In this document: one piece after another, positions 29,036 to 38,743 of the stretch
Layout of the letters: every line of letters begins with the position of its first letter
Numbering within the stretch: the stretch's first letter is position 1
Assembly: GCA_029244935.1 (NCBI GenBank)
Contig: JAQWQF010000001.1
Span: 1-64,000, forward strand
From: Methylophilaceae bacterium
Lineage (GTDB): Bacteria; Pseudomonadota; Gammaproteobacteria; Burkholderiales; Methylophilaceae
Reading direction: 5' to 3'
Length of the DNA stretch: 64,000 nucleotides
Made by a program: the position numbers and the translations under genes
Notes under the pieces: model-generated
The model's database searches: none
The model's input: only the letters and a program-made list of their open reading frames with translations
Told to the model about the DNA's origin: nothing

Positions 29036-29851
29036 TTATTTATTTTTTGGATCCAGGATATCCCTAAGGCCTTCACCCAGCAAATTATATCCTAACACCG
29101 TCAATAAAATAGCCAATCCTGGAAATAATGATAGCCACCATGCAAATTGAATATATTCTTTTCCATCCGTGAGAATATTACCCCATGAAGCGGTTGGCGC
29201 CTGGACACCTAACCCTAAAAAACTCAATCCGGATTCAACTAGAACCGCACTTGCAATTCCGAGGACTGAACTAACAATTATTGGAGTCATGCTATTGGGT
29301 AATAAATGAAGCACAATTATTTTTATATCTGATGACCCCATTGCTTCTGAAGCCATAACAAATTCACGTCCCTTTAAACTCAAAAATTCTGCTCTTACAA
29401 GGCGTGTAACACCCATCCAAGAAGTTAATCCAATAACAATCATTATATTCCATATAGAGGGCGTTAAAAAAGCGATAACAGCTAATATAAGAAAAAAAGA
29501 TGGTATTGATAACATTATATCCACAATTCTCATAATGAATGAATCAACCCAGCCACGATAAAAACCAGCAACTGAACCCAATATTATACCTATACCTGTA
29601 GATATCCCGACTGCAACAAAACCAACAAGCAATGAAATTTGTGCCCCATAAAGCATCCTTGAAAAAACATCTCTGCCAAGACCATCAGTGCCCATTATAT
29701 GACTATATGTTGGTGCTATAAGGATTGATTCAATATCAATAAAATTTGGGTCATAGGGCGATATAATTGGGGCAAATATTGCAGCAAGTAAAACAGTGGT
29801 TATTATAACTAGACCAGCTAATGCAAGCGAATTACCAATAAATTTTTTCAT
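29036..29851 (-). CDS. Peptide-type ABC transporter permease (DppC/OppC family)
   Basis: Inner membrane permease with about six hydrophobic helices and the BPD_transp_1 EAA loop around VMASEAMGSSDIKIIVLHLLPNS. The N-terminal FAPIISPYDP and GTDGLGRDVFSRMLYG motifs are hallmarks of the OppC/DppC family. It is 271 residues and overlaps the partner permease stop by 1 nt. The substrate is probably an oligopeptide or similar small solute, not determinable here. No ATPase gene lies alongside. Confidence 0.88.
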   Translation of the reverse strand: MKKFIGNSLALAGLVIITTVLLAAIFAPIISPYDPNFIDIESILIAPTYSHIMGTDGLGRDVFSRMLYGAQISLLVGFVAVGISTGIGIILGSVAGFYRGWVDSFIMRIVDIMLSIPSFFLILAVIAFLTPSIWNIMIVIGLTSWMGVTRLVRAEFLSLKGREFVMASEAMGSSDIKIIVLHLLPNSMTPIIVSSVLGIASAVLVESGLSFLGLGVQAPTASWGNILTDGKEYIQFAWWLSLFPGLAILLTVLGYNLLGEGLRDILDPKNK

Positions 29852-30870
29852 TATTTTGTAATTCCTTTTCTAATTCTTGGATCAGCCCAAGCATATCCTA
29901 GATCAGCAATTAAATTACCTATTAAAGTTAAAACAGAACCAATTGTTAATATGCCCATAATTACAGGAAAATCTCTCATTAGTACTGAATCATAAAAAAG
30001 CTTCCCCATTCCAGGAATGGCAAAGATTGATTCGGAAATTACTGAGCCACCTATTAGACCAGGTATAGATAAGCCAATTATTGTTATCAATGGAAGGATT
30101 GCATTTTTGAGAGCATGCACAAAAACTATTTTTTTTTCATTAAGGCCTTTTGACCTAGCAGTTACAATAAAATCTTGATTTAATATTTCTAGCATGCCAT
30201 TTCTAACATAAAGTGATATCCCTGCAAGACCGCTCAAAGAAGAAACAAATACAGGTAAGATTAAGTGCTTTATTAGGTCAGTAAATTGACCAAACAAAGT
30301 CAGATTTTGATAATTCAGACTATGTAAACCTGAAATAGGCAACCATTGATTGCTAACACCAGTCCAATACATTAACAGGAGGGCCAGCCAAAATCCAGGA
30401 ATTGCAAAACCAATGAACACAAATAAAGTTATTGATTTATCTACCCAGCTATTTTGTTTTACTGCGGAAAGCGTACCCAAGATTATTGAGATTGAAAAGA
30501 TTACTGTAATTCCAAGTAAATTTATAAGAAGCGTTATTGGAAGAGCTTCTTGAATTAATCCCTTTGTTATATTTCCATTTTTATCTTTTGTCTCCCATAA
30601 AACTGGTCTTTGGTGTGATGAAAATGAATTCCCGAAATCTAACTTAGATATACGCTGAATCCATAAACCATATTGAACAATAACTGGTTTATCTAAATTG
30701 TAAATTTCTCTCAATTTCTGTCTTGATTCTTCAGAGGATTTTGGATTAAAAGATGCTTCTGTAGATGTAACATCTCCTGGGGCAAGATGCATGATAAAAA
30801 ATGATATAAGACTAATTCCTATAAGCATAGGAAACATCCATAAAACTCTTTTTATTAAATATGAAATCAT
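29851..30870 (-). CDS. Peptide-type ABC transporter permease (DppB/OppB family)
   Basis: Partner permease of the preceding gene. The N-terminus ISYLIKRVLWMFPMLIGISLISFFIMHLAPGD is the classic DppB start, and the EAA loop TARSKGLNEKKIVFVHALKNAILPL lies near residue 240. An extended periplasmic loop of about 60 residues sits between helices 1 and 2, as in OppB relatives that handle larger substrates (YejB-like). It begins directly after the binding-protein gene, forming the order SBP-permease-permease-fabI. Confidence 0.88.
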   Translation of the reverse strand: MISYLIKRVLWMFPMLIGISLISFFIMHLAPGDVTSTEASFNPKSSEESRQKLREIYNLDKPVIVQYGLWIQRISKLDFGNSFSSHQRPVLWETKDKNGNITKGLIQEALPITLLINLLGITVIFSISIILGTLSAVKQNSWVDKSITLFVFIGFAIPGFWLALLLMYWTGVSNQWLPISGLHSLNYQNLTLFGQFTDLIKHLILPVFVSSLSGLAGISLYVRNGMLEILNQDFIVTARSKGLNEKKIVFVHALKNAILPLITIIGLSIPGLIGGSVISESIFAIPGMGKLFYDSVLMRDFPVIMGILTIGSVLTLIGNLIADLGYAWADPRIRKGITK

Positions 30871-32517
30871 CTATATGTCGGAAATTTCGTTTCTTCTAAG
30901 AATTTTTGGAATAAACCAATCATAACTATTATGGTAAATACCAGCTGGGGGTGATGGTTTCATAATTCCTCTAACTCTTTTATTAATAGCTGAAAGTCCA
31001 TAACCTGCATACAGATAAACAATAGGGGAGTCGTCGAGCAATATGTCTGAAAATTTATGATATATCTTTTCCCTTTTAGATATATCTAACTCTACTCGCC
31101 CTTTTTCTAGGAGACTATCAACTCTTTTATTTTTATAACCTAGGAAATTAAATTGCCCAGGTTCTTGTTGAGATGAGTGCCAAATATTATATTGATCTGG
31201 GTCAAGAGAAAGGCTCCAGCCTAAAACAACAACATCAAAGTCTCCTGTTTTAATGAATTGATTAATAAAGCTAGCCCATTCGATAACTCTAATCGAGACA
31301 TCAACTCCAATTTCTTTTAATCTCCTTTGAATAATTACAGCTGTCATTTCTCTTTGCTTATTCTGGTTGGTTAAAATTTCAAACTGAAGAATTTTGCCAT
31401 TTTTTTCTAGAAAGCCATCTTTATTTTTTTTATATCCTGCTTCATTTAATAATGCCAGAGCCTTGATACTGTCATATGGGTAGGGTTTTAATTTAGTGTT
31501 ATTCCAACGAGTTCCTGGTTTATAAGGGCTTGATAAGGGCTCTCCTAGACCAAGAAGCACCCCTTTTATAATTTCATTTTTATCGATAGCGAAGTTTAAT
31601 GCCTTCCTAACACGCTTGTCATTAAATGGTTCCTTTTTTAAATTAAAGCCAAGATAGGTATATCCATTTCCAAGCTCTTTATATAAACCAATTTTGTTCC
31701 TCAGGTCTTTTCTGCTCGGAAAAACCCTCTGAAATTGTATGGGATTGATATTCATTAAATCAATATTATCCGCAGTTAATTCTAGAAACTGTGAGGATGT
31801 GTCAGGAATAATCCTAGATATTAAATTATTAATATTAGCTTTGCCATTAATACTTAAAGGATTGCTTGTTAAGGAAACCTGTTGCCCACTTTTCCAACCA
31901 TCAAGCTTGTAATAATTTGATCCAACAGGCTTTCTTGAGAAATAAGTACTATTAATATCCTCATTTTTTAAGAGATGCTCTGGAAGTATATGGAGTGCGG
32001 TCCAGGTATCAAGGGCAGGAGCATAACTTTCCTCGTAAGTTACTACAAAGGTAAAGGGGTCTGGCGCAGATGCTTTTTTTACTAACTGGTAATCTGAGGC
32101 ATACGGAGTCCTAGTTTTTGGATCGGTAACTAATTTCCATGTAAACATCACATCGTTGCTTGTTAACTTTTCTCCATCGGCCCAAAATAATCCCTTCCTA
32201 ATTTTAAAGGTTATGGTCTTTTGATTACTTGAAATACTCCAACTTTCTGCAATTTCAGGTGCGTAGTTAAGGGACTCATCATATTTTAGTAAGGAGTTAA
32301 AGATATTATTAGCAATAGCAGATGATGCAGAGTCTCCAGCAATCATCGCAATTAGATTACTAGGCTCACCAGTCATGGCATTAATAAGTCTGCCACCACT
32401 TTCTTTGTCGTAGTAATTTTGATAATTTGTATTAACAGAATTATCTTTACCGCATGCAAAAATGAACGAGCAGAACAAAAATATTAATAAATATGGCTTT
32501 ATATTTTTATAATACAT
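30871..32517 (-). CDS. Peptide-binding ABC transporter lipoprotein (SBP_bac_5)
   Basis: Extracytoplasmic solute-binding protein of the DppA/OppA cluster, 548 residues. It has a lipoprotein signal with lipobox IFAC (Cys about residue 22). The family motifs include YAPEIAESWSISSNQKTITFKIRKGLFWADGEKLTSNDV and VRKALNFAIDKNEI. It feeds the two permeases immediately downstream. Membership is clear but substrate is not: relatives bind peptides, murein peptides or nickel. It lies between mltD and the permeases, hinting at murein-fragment recycling, which is inference. Confidence 0.88.
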   Translation of the reverse strand: MYYKNIKPYLLIFLFCSFIFACGKDNSVNTNYQNYYDKESGGRLINAMTGEPSNLIAMIAGDSASSAIANNIFNSLLKYDESLNYAPEIAESWSISSNQKTITFKIRKGLFWADGEKLTSNDVMFTWKLVTDPKTRTPYASDYQLVKKASAPDPFTFVVTYEESYAPALDTWTALHILPEHLLKNEDINSTYFSRKPVGSNYYKLDGWKSGQQVSLTSNPLSINGKANINNLISRIIPDTSSQFLELTADNIDLMNINPIQFQRVFPSRKDLRNKIGLYKELGNGYTYLGFNLKKEPFNDKRVRKALNFAIDKNEIIKGVLLGLGEPLSSPYKPGTRWNNTKLKPYPYDSIKALALLNEAGYKKNKDGFLEKNGKILQFEILTNQNKQREMTAVIIQRRLKEIGVDVSIRVIEWASFINQFIKTGDFDVVVLGWSLSLDPDQYNIWHSSQQEPGQFNFLGYKNKRVDSLLEKGRVELDISKREKIYHKFSDILLDDSPIVYLYAGYGLSAINKRVRGIMKPSPPAGIYHNSYDWFIPKILRRNEISDI

Positions 32518-32518
32518 A

Positions 32519-33874
32519 TCACTTAGGAATATCTAAAGTACTACCTGAGATTATTTTTGTTGATTTTAGTTCGTTAAATTCCATTAAATCCCTGACAGAC
32601 ATTCTATAGTCATCAGCAATATGGCTTAAAGTTTCGCCTGGACTGACATGATGAGTAATAATTGTTGAGTAATTAAATAAACTATGTTTATCTAGAGGAA
32701 AGTTTGTTTTTGAGGCATCTCCAGATGGAATAAGAACAATACTGTTCTTTCTGAATTTTTTTCTAGAACTAATTTGATTGACCTGAGCCAAGAACTTTGT
32801 ATTGACACCAAATTTTCTTGCAACCTGGTGTACTCTTTCTCCAGGTTTAGGCTTATATGTCTCCCAGCTAACAAGGGGCTTGTCGTAGATTGCCATATTA
32901 TTATGAAAGGTTTGAATTGAGTCTATAGGTAATAATACTTCTTGTGAGTAATGATCAGACCGCATCAGAGGTCTTTTATGTTGAGCATTTAACAATTGAA
33001 ATTCTTCCATTGGAATTTCTGCAAATTCTGCAATTAAGTCAGTATCAATTTCTTTTGGTATCGGGATGGATGCAAAATAAGGCTTATCCGCAATGTCAGT
33101 TATATAAAGACCGTATTTTTCTGGATTGCTAATAATATTTTTAATTGCTAATAGCTTAGGAACATAATTCCTTGTTTCTCTTGGAAGTCTAAGATTATAA
33201 TAATTGGTAGATCTTTTGTACCTTTTATTTCTTTTTATGGCTCTACCTACGCGTCCTTCTCCCGCGTTATATGCTGCCAAAGCTAATTCCCATGATCCAA
33301 ACATGCCGTGGAGCTTCTCAAGGTAATCGAGTGCGGCTGTTGTGGAATCAATAACATTTCTTCTGTCATCTCTCCACCAATTTTGCTTTAATCCATATAT
33401 TTTTCCTGTTGATGGAATAAACTGCCACATACCCATTGCCTTCATTCGAGATTTAGCTAATGGATTGTATGCACTTTCAATCATCGGAAGTAGGGCTATT
33501 TCAGTTGGCATACCACGTAACTGAACTTGTTCTACTACATAAAATAGGTATTTTTCTGATCTGCTAAGCATTCTTTCGATATACTCAGGCCTATCTTTGT
33601 ACCACTTTTCATATTTTTTAATTATCTTCCTAGCTTTTTTTGGCGACTTTGATTTTAGAGCGAATCCATCTTTTATTCTGGGCCAAATACTCATTGGCTG
33701 CATCGGTATATCTGAGGACTTATTATTAGCTTGAGAGTTAAATGTTTTAGAATCAGCAGATGGGTAATCTATTATTGTTATTTTATCTCCAAGTACATTA
33801 GTTAATGACCATGATGAATGAGAATGAAAAAGGACTGATAAAATAAAGATATGAATAATTGTTTTAAAATGCAT
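32519..33874 (-). CDS. mltD: Membrane-bound lytic murein transglycosylase D
   Basis: Cleaves peptidoglycan glycan strands in the periplasm. It has a signal peptide (about 1-23), an SLT domain with the catalytic Glu in LLPMIESAYNPLAKSRMKAMGMWQFIPSTGKIYGL and the AAYNAGEGRVGRAI motif, then LysM modules. One degenerate LysM lies near 340-390, and a clear one (HVSPGETLSHIADDYRMSVRDLMEFN) is at the extreme C-terminus. The 451 residues match two-LysM MltD. Its ATG overlaps gloB by 11 nt. Confidence 0.93.
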   Translation of the reverse strand: MHFKTIIHIFILSVLFHSHSSWSLTNVLGDKITIIDYPSADSKTFNSQANNKSSDIPMQPMSIWPRIKDGFALKSKSPKKARKIIKKYEKWYKDRPEYIERMLSRSEKYLFYVVEQVQLRGMPTEIALLPMIESAYNPLAKSRMKAMGMWQFIPSTGKIYGLKQNWWRDDRRNVIDSTTAALDYLEKLHGMFGSWELALAAYNAGEGRVGRAIKRNKRYKRSTNYYNLRLPRETRNYVPKLLAIKNIISNPEKYGLYITDIADKPYFASIPIPKEIDTDLIAEFAEIPMEEFQLLNAQHKRPLMRSDHYSQEVLLPIDSIQTFHNNMAIYDKPLVSWETYKPKPGERVHQVARKFGVNTKFLAQVNQISSRKKFRKNSIVLIPSGDASKTNFPLDKHSLFNYSTIITHHVSPGETLSHIADDYRMSVRDLMEFNELKSTKIISGSTLDIPK

Positions 33875-34592
33875 CTTTTCTGCCTCTAATATTTTTTAAT
33901 TCATTACTGTCGGCAGCCCTAAGAAATGGATTAGTTGCCAGTTCTTCTGAGAGTATTGTAGGTAATGTGATATTTTGATTTAATGTTCTTTGATAGCGAG
34001 CAGATAAATCTAGATTATTAACTTCTTCTGTCATTGCAAACCTTATATTATTTAATGTGTATTCATGACCGCAATAAATTTTTGTTGTTGCTTTAAGGGT
34101 TTTAATTTTTTGAAGGGAGTTAAACATTTGCTTCGCTGTCCCTTCAAATAATTTTCCACAACCACAACCGAACAAAGTATCTCCACAGAAAATTAAATCT
34201 GAGTCGAGGTATGCAACATGATCTAAAGTATGACCTGGTATTTCAATTACTTTGTATTTTAGTTTTGACTTATTCATGACTAGAATATCATTTTCTTGGA
34301 CTGATTTATAACGAAAATCAAATTTACTTTTAGCGGGCCCATAAACTTTTATATTAGGGTAGCGAGCAATAAGTTTTTTTACACCATCAATATGATCAAA
34401 ATGCTTATGTGTTATTAATATTGCTTCAGGGTAAATATTATTTTTTTCAATAAATTCAATAACTTGTATTGATTCTCCAGGGTCTACTATTACAGCGTAA
34501 TTATTTTGAATAATAATCCAAATATAATTATCTTTGAAGGCCTTTATTGGTAATATAGTAGAAGGTAAATTTTCCGGTATTGGTATATGCAT
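33864..34592 (-). CDS. gloB: Hydroxyacylglutathione hydrolase (glyoxalase II)
   Basis: Hydrolyses S-lactoylglutathione, finishing methylglyoxal detoxification. The binuclear metal motif is ILITHKHFDHIDGVKKLI, with metal ligands in IPGHTLDHVAYL, DLIFCGDTLFGCGCGKLFEG and YCGHEYTLNNIRFA. The C-terminal glutathione-binding segment is shortish but ends in the conserved NPFLRA and RGRKDAF. It is 242 residues. The divergent methyltransferase gene begins 44 nt upstream. Confidence 0.94.
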   Translation of the reverse strand: MHIPIPENLPSTILPIKAFKDNYIWIIIQNNYAVIVDPGESIQVIEFIEKNNIYPEAILITHKHFDHIDGVKKLIARYPNIKVYGPAKSKFDFRYKSVQENDILVMNKSKLKYKVIEIPGHTLDHVAYLDSDLIFCGDTLFGCGCGKLFEGTAKQMFNSLQKIKTLKATTKIYCGHEYTLNNIRFAMTEEVNNLDLSARYQRTLNQNITLPTILSEELATNPFLRAADSNELKNIRGRKDAF

Positions 34593-34636
34593 ATTGTCAT
34601 TAAGTGTACTATGTTTTTGTATTATTTTTATAGATA

Positions 34637-35311
34637 ATGAGCTGGTTTAATTCTCCAGCTGGAAAACAATTGCTATTAGCGGAGCAGTTCGTTATTGAGA
34701 GCTTATTACAGGACAAATTTGGGTATTTTGCAATGCAACTTGGAGGTTATGATTGTAATTTTTTGACTGAAAGTAGAATAGCAAAACATCTATTCAATGG
34801 TGGAAAATATCAAAATATTTCTTTCTTTAATTGTGCTATACCAATTGCAGCAGATTCAGTAGATCTAATTATTAGTCCGCACATTATTGAACAAACCTCT
34901 AATACGGAATTTTTATTTAATGAGCTTTATAGAACTATAATTCCTGGAGGGCATGTCATTTTTGTATCATTTAATCCTTATAGTTTTGCAGGAGTAAGAA
35001 AAATATTCGGTTTTGAAAATGTAGCTCCATGGAATGGTAATTTTATGTCAGCAAATTCTGTTCAAAAGTCTTTAATTTCGACTGGATTTACAATCGATGA
35101 GGCAAAGATGAGTAATTATCAATTTATTTTTAACGATCAAAGTATAGGTTTTAAGCAATCCTTTGAGAGCATCGGTTCGAGATGGATTCCATTTTTTGGT
35201 AACATATATTTTATAGTAGCAAAAAAAATAGAGGCTAGTGTTACCCCGATTAAGCCAAAGTGGGTTAAGCCAAGGAAATTATCAGTAGCAATCAACAAAG
35301 GTCGTTTATGA
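34637..35311 (+). CDS. SAM-dependent methyltransferase-like protein
   Basis: 224-residue class I methyltransferase-like protein. It retains the post-motif pattern PIAADSVDLIISPHIIEQTSN (acidic VDLI strand 4) and an IIPGGHVIFVSFNP strand 5. However, the usual motif I glycine loop (D/E-x-G-x-G) is not recognisable, only LGGYDCN. Proteins of this type lie between gloB and rnhA in many Beta- and Gammaproteobacteria. The target is unknown to me. Its stop overlaps the rnhA start (ATGA). Confidence 0.7.
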   Translation: MSWFNSPAGKQLLLAEQFVIESLLQDKFGYFAMQLGGYDCNFLTESRIAKHLFNGGKYQNISFFNCAIPIAADSVDLIISPHIIEQTSNTEFLFNELYRTIIPGGHVIFVSFNPYSFAGVRKIFGFENVAPWNGNFMSANSVQKSLISTGFTIDEAKMSNYQFIFNDQSIGFKQSFESIGSRWIPFFGNIYFIVAKKIEASVTPIKPKWVKPRKLSVAINKGRL

Positions 35312-35742
35312 TAAATATATATACAGATGGTGCATGTAAAGGTAACCCAGGTCCTGGTGGGTGGGGTGCATTAATTATTAATGATAAAGATAAAAAAGAA
35401 ATATATGGTGGTGAAAGAGAGACTACAAATAATAGAATGGAATTATCTGCTGTAATAGAAGCTTTAAAATATATTGACGGTCAAAAATGTTCTTTATCAA
35501 TTTATACAGATTCAACATACGTTCTTAAAGGAATGTCTGATTGGATAAATGGATGGAAAAATAATAATTGGATATCAAGCACGAAAAAACCTGTAAAGAA
35601 TAAAGATTTATGGATGATTTTGGATTCATTGGCTTCATCCCATAAAATAGAATGGATCTGGGTTAAGGGACACTCTGGACATCCTGAGAACGATAGGGCA
35701 GATTTCTTAGCAAATCTGGGAGCAGGGGAGTCAGTTAAATAA
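35308..35742 (+). CDS. rnhA: Ribonuclease HI
   Basis: Cuts RNA in RNA-DNA hybrids. The DEDD active site is clear: Asp in IYTDGACKGNPGPGGWG, Glu in NNRMELSAVIEAL, Asp in IYTDSTYVLKGM, and Asp in HPENDRADFLAN. The basic handle region WINGWKNNNW is present. The 144-residue length is typical. It abuts dnaQ, a pairing conserved in E. coli (divergent there) and co-directional here. Confidence 0.97.
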   Translation: MINIYTDGACKGNPGPGGWGALIINDKDKKEIYGGERETTNNRMELSAVIEALKYIDGQKCSLSIYTDSTYVLKGMSDWINGWKNNNWISSTKKPVKNKDLWMILDSLASSHKIEWIWVKGHSGHPENDRADFLANLGAGESVK

Positions 35743-36411
35743 ATGAGACAAATTTTTCTAGATACTGAAACAACAGGACTTGATCCTAATCAAGGTCATC
35801 GTATTATTGAGATCGCCGCAATTGAGATGTTAAATCGACAACAAACAAATAATCGATTTCATACCTATATAAACCCAGAAAGAGATATCGATCCTGCAGC
35901 CCAGGAAGTTCACGGGATTTCATTAGATTTTTTAAAAGATAAACCCTTATTTAATGATATTAGTGATTCATTTTTGTCATTTATCGAAGGAGCTGAACTT
36001 ATAATACATAACGCACCTTTTGATATAGGTTTTTTAAATATGGAGCTCGGTAAAATTGAGAAAAAGAAAGTTGAGGAATACAGCTTTAAAATTACAGACA
36101 GCTTAAAACTTGCAAAAGAAAACAGACCAGGCCAAAGAAATAATTTAGATGCTCTTTGCCGAGCCTATGGAATCAATAATTCACAAAGAAGCTTGCATGG
36201 AGCGTTATTAGATGCAGAATTATTAGGAGAAGTATTTTTAGCAATGACGAGGGGCCAAGAAGCTTTTTCAATTAATTTTACTAATGAAAACACTGAGGTT
36301 AAATTGGGGCCGGTAGATCAAGAAAAATTAAACATAGTTAAGCCAAGTGCCGAAGAAATAACATTGCATGACAATTATAAATTAAAGATCAAGAGCGCGA
36401 ATAATTGGTAA
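35743..36411 (+). CDS. dnaQ: DNA polymerase III epsilon subunit
   Basis: Proofreading 3'-5' exonuclease of the replicative polymerase. The DEDDh motifs are visible: FLDTETTGLDPNQGHRIIEIAA, IHNAPFDIGFLN and the late SLHGALLDAELLGEVFLAM with His and Asp. The C-terminal tail after residue 180 is the region that binds the alpha subunit and is poorly conserved. It is 222 residues and starts directly at the rnhA stop. Confidence 0.95.
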   Translation: MRQIFLDTETTGLDPNQGHRIIEIAAIEMLNRQQTNNRFHTYINPERDIDPAAQEVHGISLDFLKDKPLFNDISDSFLSFIEGAELIIHNAPFDIGFLNMELGKIEKKKVEEYSFKITDSLKLAKENRPGQRNNLDALCRAYGINNSQRSLHGALLDAELLGEVFLAMTRGQEAFSINFTNENTEVKLGPVDQEKLNIVKPSAEEITLHDNYKLKIKSANNW

Positions 36412-36414
36412 ATC

Positions 36415-36852
36415 TTAGCTAACGTCGGCCCAATTATTAGGAGTTTCATATAACCTAACTTTAACTGGAGTTATTGATTTATTAAATTTTTTCTTAAATG
36501 CCTTTTTGAGAGATTCGAATGCAACTAAGGCCATATTTTCAGCGGTTGGAACCTTAGGTAGGCTGACAGTTTTATGATCTTTTAGAGTGTTTAAGAAATC
36601 TACAACCTCTTGATCTTTTTCGTAAACAATAAAAGCATGATCCCATCGATCTACAATAGTACTTTTAATTAGCTCCTTTGCATCCTTAAAATCCATAACC
36701 ATACCAAACTCTGAAGCTTGCTCTTGCTCAATAATTTCGCCTTTGATAGTTACTTCAAGGGCATAACGATGACCATGTAGATTCTTGCATGTACTTTTAT
36801 GACCAGGGATTCTATGCCCTGCATCAAACTCCATTCTGGTTGTAATTTCCAT
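36415..36852 (-). CDS. queD: 6-carboxy-5,6,7,8-tetrahydropterin synthase
   Basis: PTPS-fold enzyme for the second step of queuosine/7-deazaguanine synthesis. It has the zinc ligands in FDAGHRIPGHKSTCKNLHGHRYALEV (the Cys being catalytic), then GMVMDFKDAKELI, DHAFIV and PTAENMALVAFESL with the late Glu in VRLYETPNNWADV. It is 145 residues. queG elsewhere in this window (47 kb) supplies the last step of the same pathway. It lies 2 nt from the protease gene upstream. Confidence 0.93.
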   Translation of the reverse strand: MEITTRMEFDAGHRIPGHKSTCKNLHGHRYALEVTIKGEIIEQEQASEFGMVMDFKDAKELIKSTIVDRWDHAFIVYEKDQEVVDFLNTLKDHKTVSLPKVPTAENMALVAFESLKKAFKKKFNKSITPVKVRLYETPNNWADVS

Positions 36853-36854
36853 AT

Positions 36855-38096
36855 TTATAGCTTGTCGATAGCATTAATGCGTAATAATGCCGGTGGATGA
36901 GAGTCGTAGAAACTAGAGTGCAAAGGATCAGGAGTTAATGTTGATGCGTTGTCACGATATAGCTTGATTAATGACTCTTTAAGGTCAGTGGCCTTAGAAA
37001 AATTACAAGCATACTCATCAGCTTCAAATTCATTTTTTCTTGAATAGTAAGCCATAATAGGCCTTATAAAAAAAACAAATAATGGCGATACAAGTAAGAA
37101 TAATAGAACAGCATTAGCATCATTTAGGCTATAAACACCAAGACCTTCGTAAAACCACACACTTTCTTTAAGGTTACCAAGAATATAAAGTCCAATAAAG
37201 CTAATTAAAAACATAAGGGCAATTCTTTTTTTAACATGTTCATGATGAAAGTGCCCGAGCTCATGAGCTAAGACAGCCTCAATTTCTTTTGAGTTTAATT
37301 TTTCAAGCAACGTATCAAAAAATACAATTCTTTTTGATTTTCCAAATCCTGTGAAATATGCATTTCCATGATTGCTTCTGAGTGAACCATTCATAACGAA
37401 AAGGCCGCTGGATTTAAAACCACATCTCAATAACAACTTCTCAATCTTAGCTTTAAGTTTGATGTCACTTAATGGTTCAAATTTATTGAATAATGGAGCA
37501 ATATATAGAGGGTATAAAGATAACATTGCAAAATTAAAAAAACTAATAAATACCCACAACCAAAGCCACCATAATTCACCCAAATTACCGATAATCCAAA
37601 GGGAGAAAAGCAGTATCGGAAGACCAATTAAAATAGAAAGTATTAATTGTTTGACTCCATCAAGAATAAATACCTTAATTGACATTCGATTAAAGCCAAA
37701 TTTTTCATCAATATTAAAAATCTTAAAAAGATTAGCAGGTAAATCAATTAATGAAGATAGAACCATTACTGATATTATTACAAGTGACCCTGAAATAAGA
37801 TTGTTTAATTCTAAAATAGAAATATAATTATTAAGGAAGTTTATTAGACCTCCGACAGTTAGAAAGTATAGAAAGATTGCTTGAACCAGAAGGTCGACAA
37901 TGTTTAATTTTGATTTAGCTACCGTATAATCTGCTGCCTTTTGGTGATCTTTTGCTTTGATGATTGATTTGAACGCGTTTGGTACTTTATTGCGATGATG
38001 CTGAACGTGTCTTATATGTCTTGTAGATAGCCATATTTGTGTCATAACTGTAAAAACTATTAGAAATATAAATAAAAATTGAAATATTGAAGCCAT
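36855..38096 (-). CDS. M48 family metalloprotease (Ste24/CAAX protease-like)
   Basis: 413-residue integral membrane zinc protease. It has about seven hydrophobic segments, and the Ste24-like region IDLPANLFKIFNIDEKFGFNRMS precedes the catalytic HELGHFHHEH near residue 280. A third-ligand segment NEFEADEYACNFS lies near 360. The architecture matches bacterial Ste24p-like M48 proteases, not the smaller HtpX. The physiological substrate is unknown; a role in membrane protein quality control is inference. Confidence 0.88.
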   Translation of the reverse strand: MASIFQFLFIFLIVFTVMTQIWLSTRHIRHVQHHRNKVPNAFKSIIKAKDHQKAADYTVAKSKLNIVDLLVQAIFLYFLTVGGLINFLNNYISILELNNLISGSLVIISVMVLSSLIDLPANLFKIFNIDEKFGFNRMSIKVFILDGVKQLILSILIGLPILLFSLWIIGNLGELWWLWLWVFISFFNFAMLSLYPLYIAPLFNKFEPLSDIKLKAKIEKLLLRCGFKSSGLFVMNGSLRSNHGNAYFTGFGKSKRIVFFDTLLEKLNSKEIEAVLAHELGHFHHEHVKKRIALMFLISFIGLYILGNLKESVWFYEGLGVYSLNDANAVLLFLLVSPLFVFFIRPIMAYYSRKNEFEADEYACNFSKATDLKESLIKLYRDNASTLTPDPLHSSFYDSHPPALLRINAIDKL

Positions 38097-38196
38097 AATG
38101 AATGTTCTAATCTAGAAAAAAGATACATTGTGAATCAAAACGTAAACAAAAGTAAGTTAATCTGTCTAATTATAAAGAACTTTAATGGAAATCATG

Positions 38197-38742
38197 ATGA
38201 GTAAAAATAATAGTAATTTAATATGGCTCGATATGGAGATGAGTGGTCTAAATCCAGAAACTGATATGATACTTGAGATCGCTTTAGTTATAACTGATCC
38301 TTATTTGACAATTATTGGAGAAGGGCCTGTTATAGTCATTCATCAAAGCGATGAGGTTCTTGCAAGAATGGATTCATGGAATCAGTCTACCCATGGAAAA
38401 TCAGGCCTTATAGAAAAAGTAAAAAATTCAAATGTTACAGAAGAGGAGGCCACTCATCAGCTAATAGAGTTTATGAGTCAGTATATTGATAAAGGCAAAT
38501 CTCCTATGTGTGGAAATTCAATCTGTCAGGATCGAAGGTTTATGGCCAAACATATGCCTTTATTAGAAAGTTTTTTCCATTACAGAAATCTGGATGTGAG
38601 TGTATTTAAGGAATTAGCTAAAAGATGGAGGCCTGAATTAATCAATGGGTTTAAAAAAAAGAGTAAGCACGAAGCATTAGCTGATATATTGGAATCTGTA
38701 GAAGAGTTAAAATACTACAGAGAACACTTCATAAAGATATAA
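38197..38742 (+). CDS. orn: Oligoribonuclease
   Basis: Essential DEDDh exoribonuclease that degrades diribonucleotides, including pGpG from c-di-GMP turnover. It has [22 protein letters not shown], the middle [16 protein letters not shown] and [16 protein letters not shown]. The track starts at an ATG at 38185 (185 residues). I prefer the third ATG (38197, MSKNNSNL), which matches the family's N-terminus and has GGAAATC in front. It is divergent from the M48 protease gene across about 90-100 nt. Confidence 0.94.
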   Translation: MSKNNSNLIWLDMEMSGLNPETDMILEIALVITDPYLTIIGEGPVIVIHQSDEVLARMDSWNQSTHGKSGLIEKVKNSNVTEEEATHQLIEFMSQYIDKGKSPMCGNSICQDRRFMAKHMPLLESFFHYRNLDVSVFKELAKRWRPELINGFKKKSKHEALADILESVEELKYYREHFIKI

Positions 38743-38743
38743 A

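Noticed and set aside
37372-37827. 151-aa plus-strand ORF opposite the M48 protease
   Set aside because: Antisense of a membrane protein gene with low-complexity composition and no start signal.
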